A stretch of DNA of 64,000 nt from Geothermobacter hydrogeniphilus (GCF_002093115.1 NZ_NAAD01000013.1:62001-126000); one strand, 5' to 3'; shown: positions 18,490 through 26,786, numbered from the stretch's first letter. Numbers and translations: made by a program. The notes: generated from the letters alone by a model not told the origin.

Positions 18490-18717
18490 ATGCGTATGGT
18501 ACTGAGACACAGAAATCACTGGAGAAACCTTTTTCATTCCCTGGATCGCCCCCGCGTCCCCCGGGAACGCGCCGGGAACCTGAGACGCAGGCTGTTCCTG
18601 CATATCCTCCCCTTCATGCTGATGCTGCTGGCCGTAAGCTGGTTGTCGTTGATGGCCGGCCACTCGATCGAGCAATCCAAGCTGCCCTCCGGCTATGCCA
18701 GCCTGGAACACCACTGA
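18490..18717 (+). CDS. small cationic single-pass membrane protein, 75 aa
   Basis: Unrecognised. The ATG at 18490 follows CAGGAGACCAGAAC, a good ribosome-binding site. Residues 1-36 are strongly basic (many Arg and His), residues about 37-57 form one transmembrane segment (LFLHILPFMLMLLAVSWLSL), and an 18-residue tail follows. The basic N-terminus predicts an inside-facing N-terminus. It stands alone on the plus strand behind a sigma-54-like promoter, so expression is probably conditional (nitrogen, motility or stress enhancer-dependent). A longer reading frame starting at 18418 would overlap the promoter and is not favoured. Confidence 0.6.
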   Translation: MRMVLRHRNHWRNLFHSLDRPRVPRERAGNLRRRLFLHILPFMLMLLAVSWLSLMAGHSIEQSKLPSGYASLEHH

Positions 18718-18731
18718 AACATCACCCTCCA

Positions 18732-19262
18732 TCAACGCCCCATCCCAAAAAAATTGTGGTGAACCTGTCCTGACAGCAGACTTGCAGCCGGATGCCCGGG
18801 TTTTTCTTCCGCCGGAAAACCGATCCCCACCACCGCTTCGACCCGCAACTCTTCCGGTAGCCCTAGCAACCGGCGGATATAGTCCTCAGCGCTGATGTTG
18901 TCATCATGATCGCGCAGACGGATCTGTGCCCAGCAGCTGCCCAGTCCCAGCGAGGCCGCGGTCAACTGCAGGATGATGGCGGCAATCGCGCAATCTTCGA
19001 TCCAGACATCCGACTTGCGAGGATCGGCGGCCACCACCACGGCCAGCGACGCGTCGGCGAGAAAAGCCGAACCATGACGCTTGCAGGCGGCCAGTTTTGT
19101 CAGCAGTGCGGGGTCATCAACAACAATGAATTCCCAGGGGTTGCGCCCCCGGGAACTGGGAGAACGCAGAACCGCCTCGATCAGCTGTTGCTGTGTTTCA
19201 GCAGCCACGGGACGGGACTGGAATTTGCGGATACTGCGTCTGCGACGGAGCAGTTCAAGCAT
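18732..19262 (-). CDS. nitroreductase family protein
   Basis: A 176-residue FMN-dependent NAD(P)H oxidoreductase-type protein. The N-terminal RRRRSIRKFQSRPV is the phosphate-binding start of the nitroreductase fold, SSRGRNPWEFIVVDD is the second FMN contact, and GLGSCWAQI plus VVGIGFPAEEKPG complete the pattern. The start at 19260-19262 is preferred because GGAGG lies six bases upstream; an ATG two codons earlier sits on top of that GGAGG. It overlaps the REC-PilZ gene by eight bases, so the two are coupled. The substrate is unknown. Confidence 0.9.
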   Translation of the reverse strand: MLELLRRRRSIRKFQSRPVAAETQQQLIEAVLRSPSSRGRNPWEFIVVDDPALLTKLAACKRHGSAFLADASLAVVVAADPRKSDVWIEDCAIAAIILQLTAASLGLGSCWAQIRLRDHDDNISAEDYIRRLLGLPEELRVEAVVGIGFPAEEKPGHPAASLLSGQVHHNFFGMGR

Positions 19263-19986
19263 CGACATCCTCCGACTGAAATTGTTTGAGATAGGCCTCA
19301 ACAGCCTGTGACAGACCTTCCGGTACCCCCAGGAACTCTACGCCGAAGCCCTGCGGAAGCTTCAGATTGCGGCGCGGAAACCCTTGGTTGAGCCAGGTGA
19401 CGCGTCCCTGAACGGTAAACTGTTCGGTGCTGACCGTCGGCAGCATGAAACTGAGGTCGATCTGTTTGTCCGGCGGCAGTTCATCGCGATATTCAACGTA
19501 GAGTCCATGCCGGCTGATGTCATGACCGCGCCCCCGGCAGTCCCGGCCGGCGATGGTGAAATCGATCGTCATCTGGCAGGACACCCGGCGTTCGCGGCGC
19601 TCGATATGGAACAGGAAACGATGGCCGAGGTTGAGAAACTCCTCCCTGCCGAACGGCTTGGTCAGGTAGCCGTCGCAGCCGCTCGCCTCGACCTCGTCGA
19701 CCCCGGCGTCCCGTTCGGGGGTAAAGATGATGATCACCGGGATCCCGGCGGTGCGGGCATCGGCCTTGAGACGCCGGCAACATTCCAACCCCGACATCTG
19801 CGGCATCCCGGCATCGAGATAGATCAATGCCGGTTGTTCGGCAATGGCGAGGTCAAATGCCTCCAGGCCGCTGCCCGCGGTGAACACCTTCGCCGGGGTC
19901 CGTTGAAAGTAGGTCTGCATGACATCGCGAAAAAAAGCGATGTCATCAACCAGCAGAATTTTCGGCAACTCTTTGGTCTGGGTCAC
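19255..19986 (-). CDS. response regulator with PilZ domain
   Basis: A 243-residue cytosolic protein. The receiver domain (1-125) is intact: LLVDDIAFFRD, phosphoacceptor in LIYLDAGMPQMSG (Asp58), and TKPFGREEF. The PilZ domain (about 130-235) has the c-di-GMP contacts RRERR and HDISRHGLYV (DxSxxG type). It probably links a phosphorelay to c-di-GMP, as in motility or pilus control. No partner kinase is adjacent; it is followed by the nitroreductase. Confidence 0.9.
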   Translation of the reverse strand: MTQTKELPKILLVDDIAFFRDVMQTYFQRTPAKVFTAGSGLEAFDLAIAEQPALIYLDAGMPQMSGLECCRRLKADARTAGIPVIIIFTPERDAGVDEVEASGCDGYLTKPFGREEFLNLGHRFLFHIERRERRVSCQMTIDFTIAGRDCRGRGHDISRHGLYVEYRDELPPDKQIDLSFMLPTVSTEQFTVQGRVTWLNQGFPRRNLKLPQGFGVEFLGVPEGLSQAVEAYLKQFQSEDVDA

Positions 19987-20077
19987 ATTCCGGCTCCCGG
20001 CGTTTTTTCACGACCTGTTTCCGTAATGACAGAATGCCTCCGGGCTGTGACCGCCCGCAGTCAGGCACCCTGCGTCC

Positions 20078-20647
20078 TCAGCGGGCCTGAACCAGTTTTG
20101 AAATGGCCCTGAACTCGGGCACCCGGGAGTCCCGCATCAACTGAAACAGCACGGTTTCAGCGCAGCTCACCACGGCGCCAGCGTCCCGGGCCAGCTGCAG
20201 GGCGGTGCGGTAATCACCACGCCGCCGCGAACAGATGCCGTCCCGCACCAGGTGAACATGATAGCCGGCATCGAGCAGCCCGAGCACGGTCTGGTAGACG
20301 CAGATATGGGCCTCAACCCCGGTGACGATGACCTGCGAGCGCCCCAACTCCCGCATCCGTTCCATGAAGCTCGGCTCGCCGCAGCAACCGAAACTGGTCT
20401 TCTCGATCACTCCGGAAGCGCAGGCCTGCTGCAGTTCGGGAACCGTCGGGCCCAGGCCTTTAGGGTACTGCTCGGTGGTCACCACGGGAATCTTCAGCTC
20501 CTCGGCCCCTTTGATCAGCAGGTCGATGGCACCGAGCATCTCCCGGTACTGTTCCGCCGGAAAGGTCGGAGCGAGTTTCTCCTGCACATCGACAACCAGC
20601 AGGGTCGCCTGGTGACGGTCAATTTTGAAACGATCCAGCATGCCCAT
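20078..20647 (-). CDS. isochorismatase-family cysteine hydrolase
   Basis: A 189-residue member of the isochorismatase/nicotinamidase superfamily. The catalytic triad is visible as Asp20 (LLVVDVQEKL), Lys83 (IEKTSFGCCG) and Cys116 (GVEAHICVYQT), with the cis-peptide stretch at VTGVEAH. It looks closest to the YcaC-like hydrolases of unknown substrate. The start is supported by AAAGGAGAAG eight bases upstream. It follows the MazG-like gene by 28 bp, so the two are probably one operon. Confidence 0.88.
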   Translation of the reverse strand: MGMLDRFKIDRHQATLLVVDVQEKLAPTFPAEQYREMLGAIDLLIKGAEELKIPVVTTEQYPKGLGPTVPELQQACASGVIEKTSFGCCGEPSFMERMRELGRSQVIVTGVEAHICVYQTVLGLLDAGYHVHLVRDGICSRRRGDYRTALQLARDAGAVVSCAETVLFQLMRDSRVPEFRAISKLVQAR

Positions 20648-20675
20648 ATTCTTCTCCTTTATACCCCGGCAACCT

Positions 20676-20960
20676 TCAGCGTGCTTCGGGGGCAGCGAGC
20701 AGCGCCCGCAGTTTTTCCAGTTTGGCTGTAATTGCCGCTTCGACCCGGTCGGGTCCGAACATCCAGGTCAGCTGGCCGACCATCAGCGTCACATCGGCCA
20801 GTTCGTTGATGATCGCCTCGGCACCGACCCGGTCCCGCTTGAAATGCTTCAGGCCGGCGATCAGTTCGGCACACTCCTCAACCATCTGGTCGTATTGCGC
20901 CTCTTCCCCCCACTTGGCGAGGGTGGCGCGGTAAATCTCGGTCAGGTCGGCGTTGTTCAT
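20676..20960 (-). CDS. MazG-like all-alpha NTP pyrophosphohydrolase
   Basis: A 94-residue helical protein with the EExxE...ExxD signature of all-alpha NTP-PPases: VEECAELIAGL then INELADVTLMVGQL. Such enzymes hydrolyse nucleoside triphosphates to monophosphates, often for housecleaning. The start at 20958-20960 is supported by TTGGAGAT; the frame is open another 22 codons upstream without a ribosome-binding site. Confidence 0.8.
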   Translation of the reverse strand: MNNADLTEIYRATLAKWGEEAQYDQMVEECAELIAGLKHFKRDRVGAEAIINELADVTLMVGQLTWMFGPDRVEAAITAKLEKLRALLAAPEAR

Positions 20961-21071
20961 CAGATCTCCAACAAGCTGTTTAAGACAGAATATTTCATCA
21001 TTTCCATCCTCTGGTGACCACTGCAAATGCTATGTTACCCTATTCAAACGACCAAAACAGCCATTAACATC

Positions 21072-21112
21072 AAAAAAAACAGGCAGCCGGCAAAACTGCC
21101 AACCACCTGTTT
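21072..21112 (-). terminator. terminator of tRNA-Leu
   Basis: On the minus strand AACAGG...CCTGTT encloses a GGCAG...CTGCC stem and is followed by an uninterrupted T-run (the A-run at 21072-21079 on the plus strand), seven bases beyond the tRNA 3' end. Confidence 0.7.
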
Positions 21113-21118
21113 TCAATG

Positions 21119-21204
21119 TGGTACCCGGAGCCGGACTCGAACCGGCACGGACTAGGTCCAGGGGATTTTAAGTCCCCGGTGTCTACCAATTCCACCATCC
21201 GGGC
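21119..21204 (-). tRNA. tRNA-Leu (anticodon UAA)
   Basis: An 86-base class II tRNA with encoded CCA. The acceptor 5' GCCCGGA pairs with TCCGGGT. The D-loop (TGGTGGAATTGGTAGACAC) is typical of tRNA-Leu, the anticodon stem-loop GGGGACTTAAAATCCCC gives anticodon UAA, a long variable arm follows, and the T-loop is GGTTCGAGTCC. It has its own promoter and terminator. Confidence 0.97.
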
Positions 21205-21216
21205 AAGTGCGGCTAT

Positions 21217-21244
21217 GTATTACAAATTCATCCTAATGTGTCAA
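21217..21244 (-). promoter_or_regulatory. sigma-70 promoter of tRNA-Leu
   Basis: The minus strand reads TTGACA (21239-21244), a 16-base spacer, then TAATAC (21217-21222), 12 bp upstream of the mature tRNA 5' end. It lies back to back with the Nudix gene ribosome-binding site. Confidence 0.6.
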
Positions 21245-21263
21245 TCGAAAAGCAGGAGGAATG

Positions 21264-21737
21264 ATGGCGAAGAAGCTGTTGAAATGCCCTGATTGCGGGG
21301 CAACGATCACAACCTGGCGGAATCCTTTTCCAACCGTCGACATCATCATCCGGCGGAGCCGGCAGGTCCTGCTGATCGAACGAAAGAATGAACCGCTCGG
21401 CTGGGCCCTGCCGGGCGGCTTTGTCGATTACGGCGAATCGCTGGAGGATGCCGCCCGTCGCGAGGCGCGGGAGGAGACCGGCCTGGAGCTGCTGAACCTG
21501 CGCCAGTTCCGAGCCTATTCGGACCCGGAACGCGATCCGCGCCAGCATAACATTTCGCTGGTCTTCAGCGCTGAAACGACCGATGAGGCGGTGGCGGGTG
21601 ACGATGCCGCCGGGGTGAAGTGGTTCGACCTCGACGCGCTGCCGAAAAAGCTCTGTTTCGATCACGCCCGCATTCTGGCCGAATTTAGAGCCAGCTGTTT
21701 CGGCGGTAGCGGCCGCCGTCTTGCCCCCTTCTTCTGA
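21264..21737 (+). CDS. Nudix hydrolase
   Basis: A 157-residue hydrolase of the ADP-ribose pyrophosphatase type. It starts with a half zinc-ribbon (CPDCGATITTW). The Nudix box is complete (GGFVDYGESLEDAARREA then REETGLEL). Of two adjacent ATG codons the second (21264) is taken because AGGAGG lies four bases ahead of it but only one base ahead of the first. It probably cleaves a nucleoside diphosphate derivative; the substrate cannot be read. It stands alone between tRNA-Leu and repeat D2. Confidence 0.9.
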   Translation: MAKKLLKCPDCGATITTWRNPFPTVDIIIRRSRQVLLIERKNEPLGWALPGGFVDYGESLEDAARREAREETGLELLNLRQFRAYSDPERDPRQHNISLVFSAETTDEAVAGDDAAGVKWFDLDALPKKLCFDHARILAEFRASCFGGSGRRLAPFF

Positions 21738-21753
21738 ACCGGATCAGCCTTAG

Positions 21754-21917
21754 ACCTGAATCCGTGGGTTCATGGCGGATGAAGAGTGCAAGGGCTTGAT
21801 CTGAATTCACTTTCCAAAAATCTGAGGCGCACCCATAGGTTCGCCGGTGATTTTTGGAAAGTGCAGACGGGTCAATGACTTGTGCTGTTCGCCGACAATG
21901 AATTCACGGATTCAGGT
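21754..21917. repeat. repeat family D, copy D2
   Basis: A 164-bp element with perfect 13-bp inverted ends ACCTGAATCCGTG / CACGGATTCAGGT. Its reverse complement matches D1. The mqnA TGA stop (21912-21914) lies inside the right arm, and the adjoining mqnA sequence CACGGATTCAG extends it into an 11-bp palindrome around the stop codon. Confidence 0.8.
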
Positions 21918-22733
21918 CTGAATCCGTGACAGTTCCGGCTGTTCGGCGAGCAGTCCGTGCTTGCCGCAGAGGCGGAAAAAAAGTTCCAGACCGCGACGAT
22001 GCCGGTCCTGAAAATCGTAGGACATCTGCCGCCAGTAGCTGACCAGACCCTCCTCCCCGAGCCAACTCCGCTCTGGAGTCACGGCCGCCAGCGCCTGCAG
22101 ATCCGACTCCGCCATCTCCCTCGCGGCGGCCAACTGACGGACAAACCGGGACAGTTCCTCCGGTTTCGCCGCCGCGGCGTCGCGCCGGACAATCCACAGG
22201 GCGAAAACAAAGGGCAGCCCGGTATGCCGGAACCAGAGTTCGCCGAGATCGTAAATCTTCCCCCCCCCCCCCCGCATGGCGGCACGCAGGGCCCGGTCAC
22301 CGATCAACAGCGCGCTGCCGCCGTCGGCGATAACCTCCTCGACCGAGCCCCCCGGAACCTCACAGTCCAGGTCACGACAACCATGAAATTCGCGCAGCAG
22401 CACCTGCAGCAGATTGATCGAGGTCGCCGACTCGCCGGTGACCGCAATGCTCTTTCCGGACAATTCTTCCAGGGCGACAGGACTGAAAAGCAACACGCTC
22501 CGAACCGGACCGTTCGAGCTGATCGAATGTCCCGGCAACAGCTGGTAATCTCGCCAGTGCAGGGCGTATTCAAAGGAACTGGACGGGCTCAGATCGATGT
22601 CACCGGCGGCAAGCAGTCGATTGAGTTCGGATGGCACACCGGAGACGATCTCTCCGTTGAAACCACTCTGATGGAGAAAGTGAAAAAACGGCACGCAATT
22701 GACATAACTGATGTGGCCGACGCGCAGAGTCAT
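21912..22733 (-). CDS. mqnA: menaquinone biosynthesis protein MqnA (chorismate dehydratase)
   Basis: Catalyses the first step of the futalosine menaquinone pathway, dehydrating chorismate to 3-enolpyruvylbenzoate. The 273 residues form a periplasmic-binding-protein-like fold: LRVGHISYVNCVPFF, GVPSELNRLLAAGDIDLSPSSSFEY, ALLIGDRAL and YDLGELWFRHTGLPFVFALW are family landmarks. Residues coded at 22260-22273 form a Gly run from a 14-base G tract, a likely slippage site. It follows the TolC gene by three bases. The stop codon is inside repeat D2. Confidence 0.93.
   Translation of the reverse strand: MTLRVGHISYVNCVPFFHFLHQSGFNGEIVSGVPSELNRLLAAGDIDLSPSSSFEYALHWRDYQLLPGHSISSNGPVRSVLLFSPVALEELSGKSIAVTGESATSINLLQVLLREFHGCRDLDCEVPGGSVEEVIADGGSALLIGDRALRAAMRGGGGKIYDLGELWFRHTGLPFVFALWIVRRDAAAAKPEELSRFVRQLAAAREMAESDLQALAAVTPERSWLGEEGLVSYWRQMSYDFQDRHRRGLELFFRLCGKHGLLAEQPELSRIQT
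22260..22273 (-). repeat. 14-base poly-G tract inside mqnA
   Basis: Fourteen consecutive C on the plus strand (G on the coding strand) encode the end of an Arg codon and four Gly codons in a loop of MqnA just before YDLGELW. A change of one base shifts the frame. The present length is in frame. Confidence 0.9.
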
Positions 22734-22736
22734 GCT

Positions 22737-24317
22737 TCAATCCATGGTGAAAGGTTGATCGGTGAGACCGCCTTCGGATCGCTGCAGGCGGATACCCTCT
22801 TTTTCCAGCAGTTCCCCGGTGGCGCGGTAGTAACCGCTCAGAGCGATGTTGTAATCGGCCAGGGCGGCAATCTGGTCGGTCCGCGCCCGGGCGAGATCCT
22901 CCTCGCCCTCCAGAAGGTCGCGCGTTGTGCCCAGACCGACATTCTTGCGACCGACAAGGATCCGCAGTTTCTCTTCAGCCAGCCGACGTTCGGTCGTCGC
23001 CGCGGCGATTTTGGCCCGGCTGACATCGAGCAGGCGGATGGCCTGGCGAATTTCATTGCGCAACCGGGCCTGCAACTGGCCGATTGCGGCGTGTTGGCTC
23101 TTCAGTTTCAGCCGAGTACGATTCAACTCTTCCCGCGCGGCCCGGTTGCCGAGCGGATAACTGAAATTAAGGCCGATCTGCCAGTTGCGAAGATCGGAGC
23201 GGGGCATGAAATCAACCGACTCATTGTAATTCTGCCCGACCCCCTTGTGGGAATAGCTGGCCTGCAAATCGAGCGCGGGGAGCGTCTGGTTGTGGTTGAT
23301 ATCCCGTTCAATTTCCAGCTTTTCACTTTGCCGCAGCAGGGCCTGAAGTTCCGGTCGTTTTTTCAGAGCCGTGCGAAAAGCCCGCGCCTCATCAGTCTCT
23401 ACCTCCGGTTGACCAAGCCTGTCTTCGGCGACACGGGGGATCGTCGGGCGGTTGAGCAGCAATGCCAATTGATCCAGAACATCGTGATAGGCCCGCTCAG
23501 CATCCAGTCGATCCCGCTCGCGACTCTGCACCCCGACTTCAGCTTCAAGCACCTCGACCGGCGGGAGAACACCGGCAGCCACCCGCGCCCGATTTTCCTC
23601 AAGGATGGTCCGGGCCAACTTGACCGATGTCGTTCGGTACGCAAGGTCATCCCTTGCCCGCAAGACGTTGAAATAGGTACTCCTCACCTCCATCAACAGG
23701 TCGAGAGCCACACGACGGAGCTCCTCGATGGAAACCTCCCGGTCCTTGATGGCGTAAAGGATGGTCTGTTCGGTGACAGTGCGTCCGAAATTTTTCAACA
23801 GCGGTTGGGTCAGGGAAAATCCGAGTTCGGTATCGTACTCGGGATTGATGGCGGGCTTGGGTTCCGTAAACAGGTTCTGACGTCGATTGTTGTAAAACAG
23901 GCTCACCTCGGTTCCGGGAGAGAATACCCGCGTGAGACTCAGGTTGAAGTCACGAGTATCCAGGCCGGTCGGACCGACAAAAAACTGAAAGTTGGAGAGG
24001 TCACGGCGCTCGCCTTCGGCCAGGAAGATTTCGAGGTTCGGATCATAAATACCGTAGCCCTTGCGAACCAGGGCCTCAGCCGCCTGGCTGGTGAAAACTT
24101 CAGCCTGCAGGTCAAGGTTCTGTTCCAGGGCCAAACGTTCGGCCTTCCTGAGATCAAGAACGGAAGCCGAATCCTCAATCCGCTGCCGGACATAACCGGC
24201 AGAAGGAACCAACCCTGCAGTGACCGCCTGTTCGGCAGCCCGGGAAGCGGGAATAAAAAAACAAACCATGGCCAACAGGCCTGAAAATTGGAGCAGGATA
24301 CGAAACAGTAGACTCAT
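22737..24317 (-). CDS. TolC-family outer-membrane efflux protein
   Basis: A 526-residue outer-membrane channel of the OEP/TolC type. The start at 24315-24317 follows GAGGAGGC and gives a signal peptide (SLLFRILLQFSGLLAMVCFF, cleavage near SRA-AEQ). Two long coiled-coil/OEP repeats follow, with LDLRKAERLALEQNLDLQ, GFSLTQPLLKNFG, and the second-half ALDLQASYSHKG and IGLNFSYPLGNRAAR. No inner-membrane pump or adaptor is adjacent; it sits between lipM and mqnA, so its partner is elsewhere in the genome. Confidence 0.92.
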   Translation of the reverse strand: MSLLFRILLQFSGLLAMVCFFIPASRAAEQAVTAGLVPSAGYVRQRIEDSASVLDLRKAERLALEQNLDLQAEVFTSQAAEALVRKGYGIYDPNLEIFLAEGERRDLSNFQFFVGPTGLDTRDFNLSLTRVFSPGTEVSLFYNNRRQNLFTEPKPAINPEYDTELGFSLTQPLLKNFGRTVTEQTILYAIKDREVSIEELRRVALDLLMEVRSTYFNVLRARDDLAYRTTSVKLARTILEENRARVAAGVLPPVEVLEAEVGVQSRERDRLDAERAYHDVLDQLALLLNRPTIPRVAEDRLGQPEVETDEARAFRTALKKRPELQALLRQSEKLEIERDINHNQTLPALDLQASYSHKGVGQNYNESVDFMPRSDLRNWQIGLNFSYPLGNRAAREELNRTRLKLKSQHAAIGQLQARLRNEIRQAIRLLDVSRAKIAAATTERRLAEEKLRILVGRKNVGLGTTRDLLEGEEDLARARTDQIAALADYNIALSGYYRATGELLEKEGIRLQRSEGGLTDQPFTMD

Positions 24318-24366
24318 CGGGCGCCTCCTCGACAGAAGGTCATGACCGATAGCTGCGGTCCTGGCC

Positions 24367-25209
24367 TCAGCACAACCCCTGCAGGTTCCAGGCATCCACA
24401 GCATAACGTTCATTCTGCAATTGAACGGCACGCCCCCGTTCGTCTGCCGTCAATCCCGTCCGGTCCCATGTCAGACACAATTTCTCAGCAAACAGGGCCG
24501 GCAACCGCTCTGCAACCGCTTCAACGGAGATCAACTCGGCACTCCAGCGGTTAAGCCAGCCGACATGGCCCCGCAGCAGCCTGGCACCGGCGACGGGGGT
24601 GAGTCTCCGTTCGGTATCAAGCGCCATGTAGAGTTTCTCCAGGTCGAGATCGACCGGTAGGCTGCCATGTTGCAGAAAAGCCCCCCGCAGACGTTTCTGA
24701 GCACACCCCGCCAGTTTGCATCCCCGATACAACAGTTCGTACTGCCCGGGCGCGGTGAAGCAGGCGCTCTGCTCAGCGGCGGTGGTGCCACTCCCCGCCA
24801 TGCGCCGGGGGGAAAGCTGAGCGTCCACGCCGAAGGACCGATAGACATCGCGCAACACTTCGGCGATGACCCGATAACTTTCCAGAACCGCCGCCGGGAA
24901 ACACCCCTGCCCGACCGGAGCGATGACGGCGTAGGTCACCTCCCTGTCATGCAGCACCGCCCGGCCGCCGGTACAGCGGCGCACAACATCATAACCGAGT
25001 CGTCGACAGGCGTCGAGGTTGACAACCCGGGAGCCGCGCTGGCCGTATCCGAGGGTGACCGTTGCCGGTCTCCAGCGATAGATCCGCAAAATCGGTAGTG
25101 AATGACCATCGGCAACTGCTTCCAGCAGTGCCTCGTCGATGGCCATGTTTTCAGCACCTGACAGGTAACCGCTTTCGATCAGGCGCCAGGTGTGGTGTGC
25201 TGCGTCCAT
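24367..25209 (-). CDS. lipM: octanoyltransferase, LipM type
   Basis: A 280-residue member of the BPL/LplA/LipB superfamily that transfers octanoyl from acyl carrier protein to a lipoyl-domain lysine. WRLIESGYLSGAENMAIDEALL is the family N-terminus, RRCTGGRAVLHDREVTYAV is the acyl-binding core, and SACFTAPGQYELLYRGCKLAG supplies Cys150, the LipM catalytic residue, and Lys165. Cys at this position favours LipM over LplA. The conserved N-terminus fixes the start at 25207-25209, yet no Shine-Dalgarno is present because a terminator-like hairpin abuts the start codon. First gene of a likely lipM-tolC-mqnA unit. Confidence 0.85.
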   Translation of the reverse strand: MDAAHHTWRLIESGYLSGAENMAIDEALLEAVADGHSLPILRIYRWRPATVTLGYGQRGSRVVNLDACRRLGYDVVRRCTGGRAVLHDREVTYAVIAPVGQGCFPAAVLESYRVIAEVLRDVYRSFGVDAQLSPRRMAGSGTTAAEQSACFTAPGQYELLYRGCKLAGCAQKRLRGAFLQHGSLPVDLDLEKLYMALDTERRLTPVAGARLLRGHVGWLNRWSAELISVEAVAERLPALFAEKLCLTWDRTGLTADERGRAVQLQNERYAVDAWNLQGLC

Positions 25210-25239
25210 AAAAGAGAAAGGCCGGATCTTGACCCGGCC
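25210..25239 (-). terminator. terminator abutting the lipM start
   Basis: The minus strand reads GGCCGG, eight loop bases, CCGGCC, then TTTCTCTTTT, and the lipM ATG follows at once. It probably ends the aro-accBC transcript. Confidence 0.65.
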
Positions 25240-25268
25240 CGATCAGTTATTCTTCAGGGGCTAAAAAA

Positions 25269-25367
25269 GATGGCATCGCGAAAACTCACCAGCAGTTATA
25301 TTGCTATACTTGCTGCCGGCGTTTTTTGCTCAGCCAACACCATTTTGGCTTTCCTGCGAAAGCATCA
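25269..25367. repeat. repeat family A, copy A2 (internally deleted)
   Basis: A 99-bp copy starting GGCATCGCGAAAACTCACC and ending CTTTCCTGCGAAAGCATCA. Relative to A1 and A3 it lacks about 50 internal bases. The final TCA is the complement of the accC stop codon. Confidence 0.7.
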
Positions 25368-26705
25368 AAGAACAATACGTTCCAAAAAGCCGGTGTCGAC
25401 ATCGATCCCGTCGACAAATTCCTTGTTGCGCATCATCTTCTGGTGAAAGGGGATCGTCGTTTTAATCCCCTCGATGATGTACTCATCGAGAGCCGAAGAC
25501 ATCTTCTTCAACGCCTCTTCCCGGGTTTCGGCGTGGACAATGAGCTTGGCGATCATCGAATCGTAGTGCGGCAGAACCGTGTACTGATCGTAGGCGGCAC
25601 TGTCGACCCGGACCCCCATGCCGCCGGGGGTGTGATATCCCTGAATCTTGCCGGGGAAGGGAGTAAATTTGACCGGATCCTCCGCGTTGACGCGACACTC
25701 GATGGCGTGACCGGTAATCTTGATGTCCTTCTGCTTGAAGCGCAGTTTTTCTCCGGCGGCGATACGGATCTGCTCCTTGATGATGTCGATTCCAGTCACC
25801 ATTTCGGTGACCGGATGCTCAACCTGAACCCGGGTATTCATTTCCATGAAAAAGAAATCAAGGTTCTTGTCAAGCAGGAACTCAACCGTGCCGACACTCG
25901 AGTAACCGCAACGCTCGGCCGCAGCCACTGCGCATTCCCCCATTTTCTTGCGGATGGCGGGCGTCAATACCGGACAGGGGGACTCCTCGATCAGCTTCTG
26001 GTGACGACGCTGAATCGAGCAGTCGCGTTCACCGAGGTGAATCACGTTGCCGTGCTGGTCCGCCATGATCTGGATTTCGACATGCCGCGGCCGTTCACAG
26101 AATTTCTCGATATAGACATCGGGGTTGCCGAAACCGGCCTCGGCCTCGGTGCGGGCCGCGGCAAAAGCATTCGGCAGATGGGCCGGTGAATGCACCACCT
26201 TCATCCCGCGCCCGCCGCCGCCCGCGGTGGCCTTGATAATGACCGGATAGCCGATCTCGGCGGCAATCCTGACCGCTTCCTCGACGTTGGGAACATTGTC
26301 CTCAGTGCCGGGAAGGATAGGCACACCAGCCTCGATAACGGTCTGACGCGCCTGGATCTTGTCGCCCATCAGGCGGATGTTGTCAGGCGATGGTCCGATA
26401 AAGGTGATGCCGCACTGCTGACAGATCTCGGCAAATTCGGCATTTTCGGCAAGAAATCCGTAGCCGGGATGGATGGCGTCGGCATCTGTCACTTCGGCGG
26501 CGCTGATAATAGCCTTGATATTCAGATAACTCTCGGCGCTTGCGGCGCGGCCGATACAGACACTCTGGTCGGCCAGTTTGACGTGCAGCGCCTCGTTGTC
26601 GACGTCAGAATGTACGGCAACGGTCTTGATGCCGAGTTCCTTGCAGGCGCGAATGATCCGCAGGGCAATTTCACCGCGGTTGGCTATCAGAATCTTGTGA
26701 AACAT
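25365..26705 (-). CDS. accC: acetyl-CoA carboxylase biotin carboxylase subunit
   Basis: ATP-dependent carboxylation of biotin on AccB, the first half-reaction of acetyl-CoA carboxylase. The 446 residues have the N-terminal [23 protein letters not shown], the ATP-grasp glycine loop [30 protein letters not shown], and [21 protein letters not shown]. The start at 26703-26705 follows GGAGAGAGG. Normally it follows accB directly; here 387 bp of repeat sequence intervene. The TGA stop sits at the boundary of repeat A2. Confidence 0.97.
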   Translation of the reverse strand: MFHKILIANRGEIALRIIRACKELGIKTVAVHSDVDNEALHVKLADQSVCIGRAASAESYLNIKAIISAAEVTDADAIHPGYGFLAENAEFAEICQQCGITFIGPSPDNIRLMGDKIQARQTVIEAGVPILPGTEDNVPNVEEAVRIAAEIGYPVIIKATAGGGGRGMKVVHSPAHLPNAFAAARTEAEAGFGNPDVYIEKFCERPRHVEIQIMADQHGNVIHLGERDCSIQRRHQKLIEESPCPVLTPAIRKKMGECAVAAAERCGYSSVGTVEFLLDKNLDFFFMEMNTRVQVEHPVTEMVTGIDIIKEQIRIAAGEKLRFKQKDIKITGHAIECRVNAEDPVKFTPFPGKIQGYHTPGGMGVRVDSAAYDQYTVLPHYDSMIAKLIVHAETREEALKKMSSALDEYIIEGIKTTIPFHQKMMRNKEFVDGIDVDTGFLERIVL

Positions 26706-26786
26706 GAACCTCTCTCCGCAAAGCTTGGTGCCGGCCTGAAAAGAACCGGGCACACGTGGTGGACCTGTTCAACGGCAGAAGATCCC

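Noticed and set aside
18304-18735. Minus-strand frame of 143 codons between the ferritin-like gene and the nitroreductase
   Set aside because: It has no ribosome-binding site, resembles no family, and overlaps the better-supported sigma-54 promoter and small plus-strand gene.
21957-24284. Long plus-strand open frame opposite mqnA and the tolC-like gene (775 codons)
   Set aside because: Antisense to two recognisable families; the protein is low-complexity with no domain.
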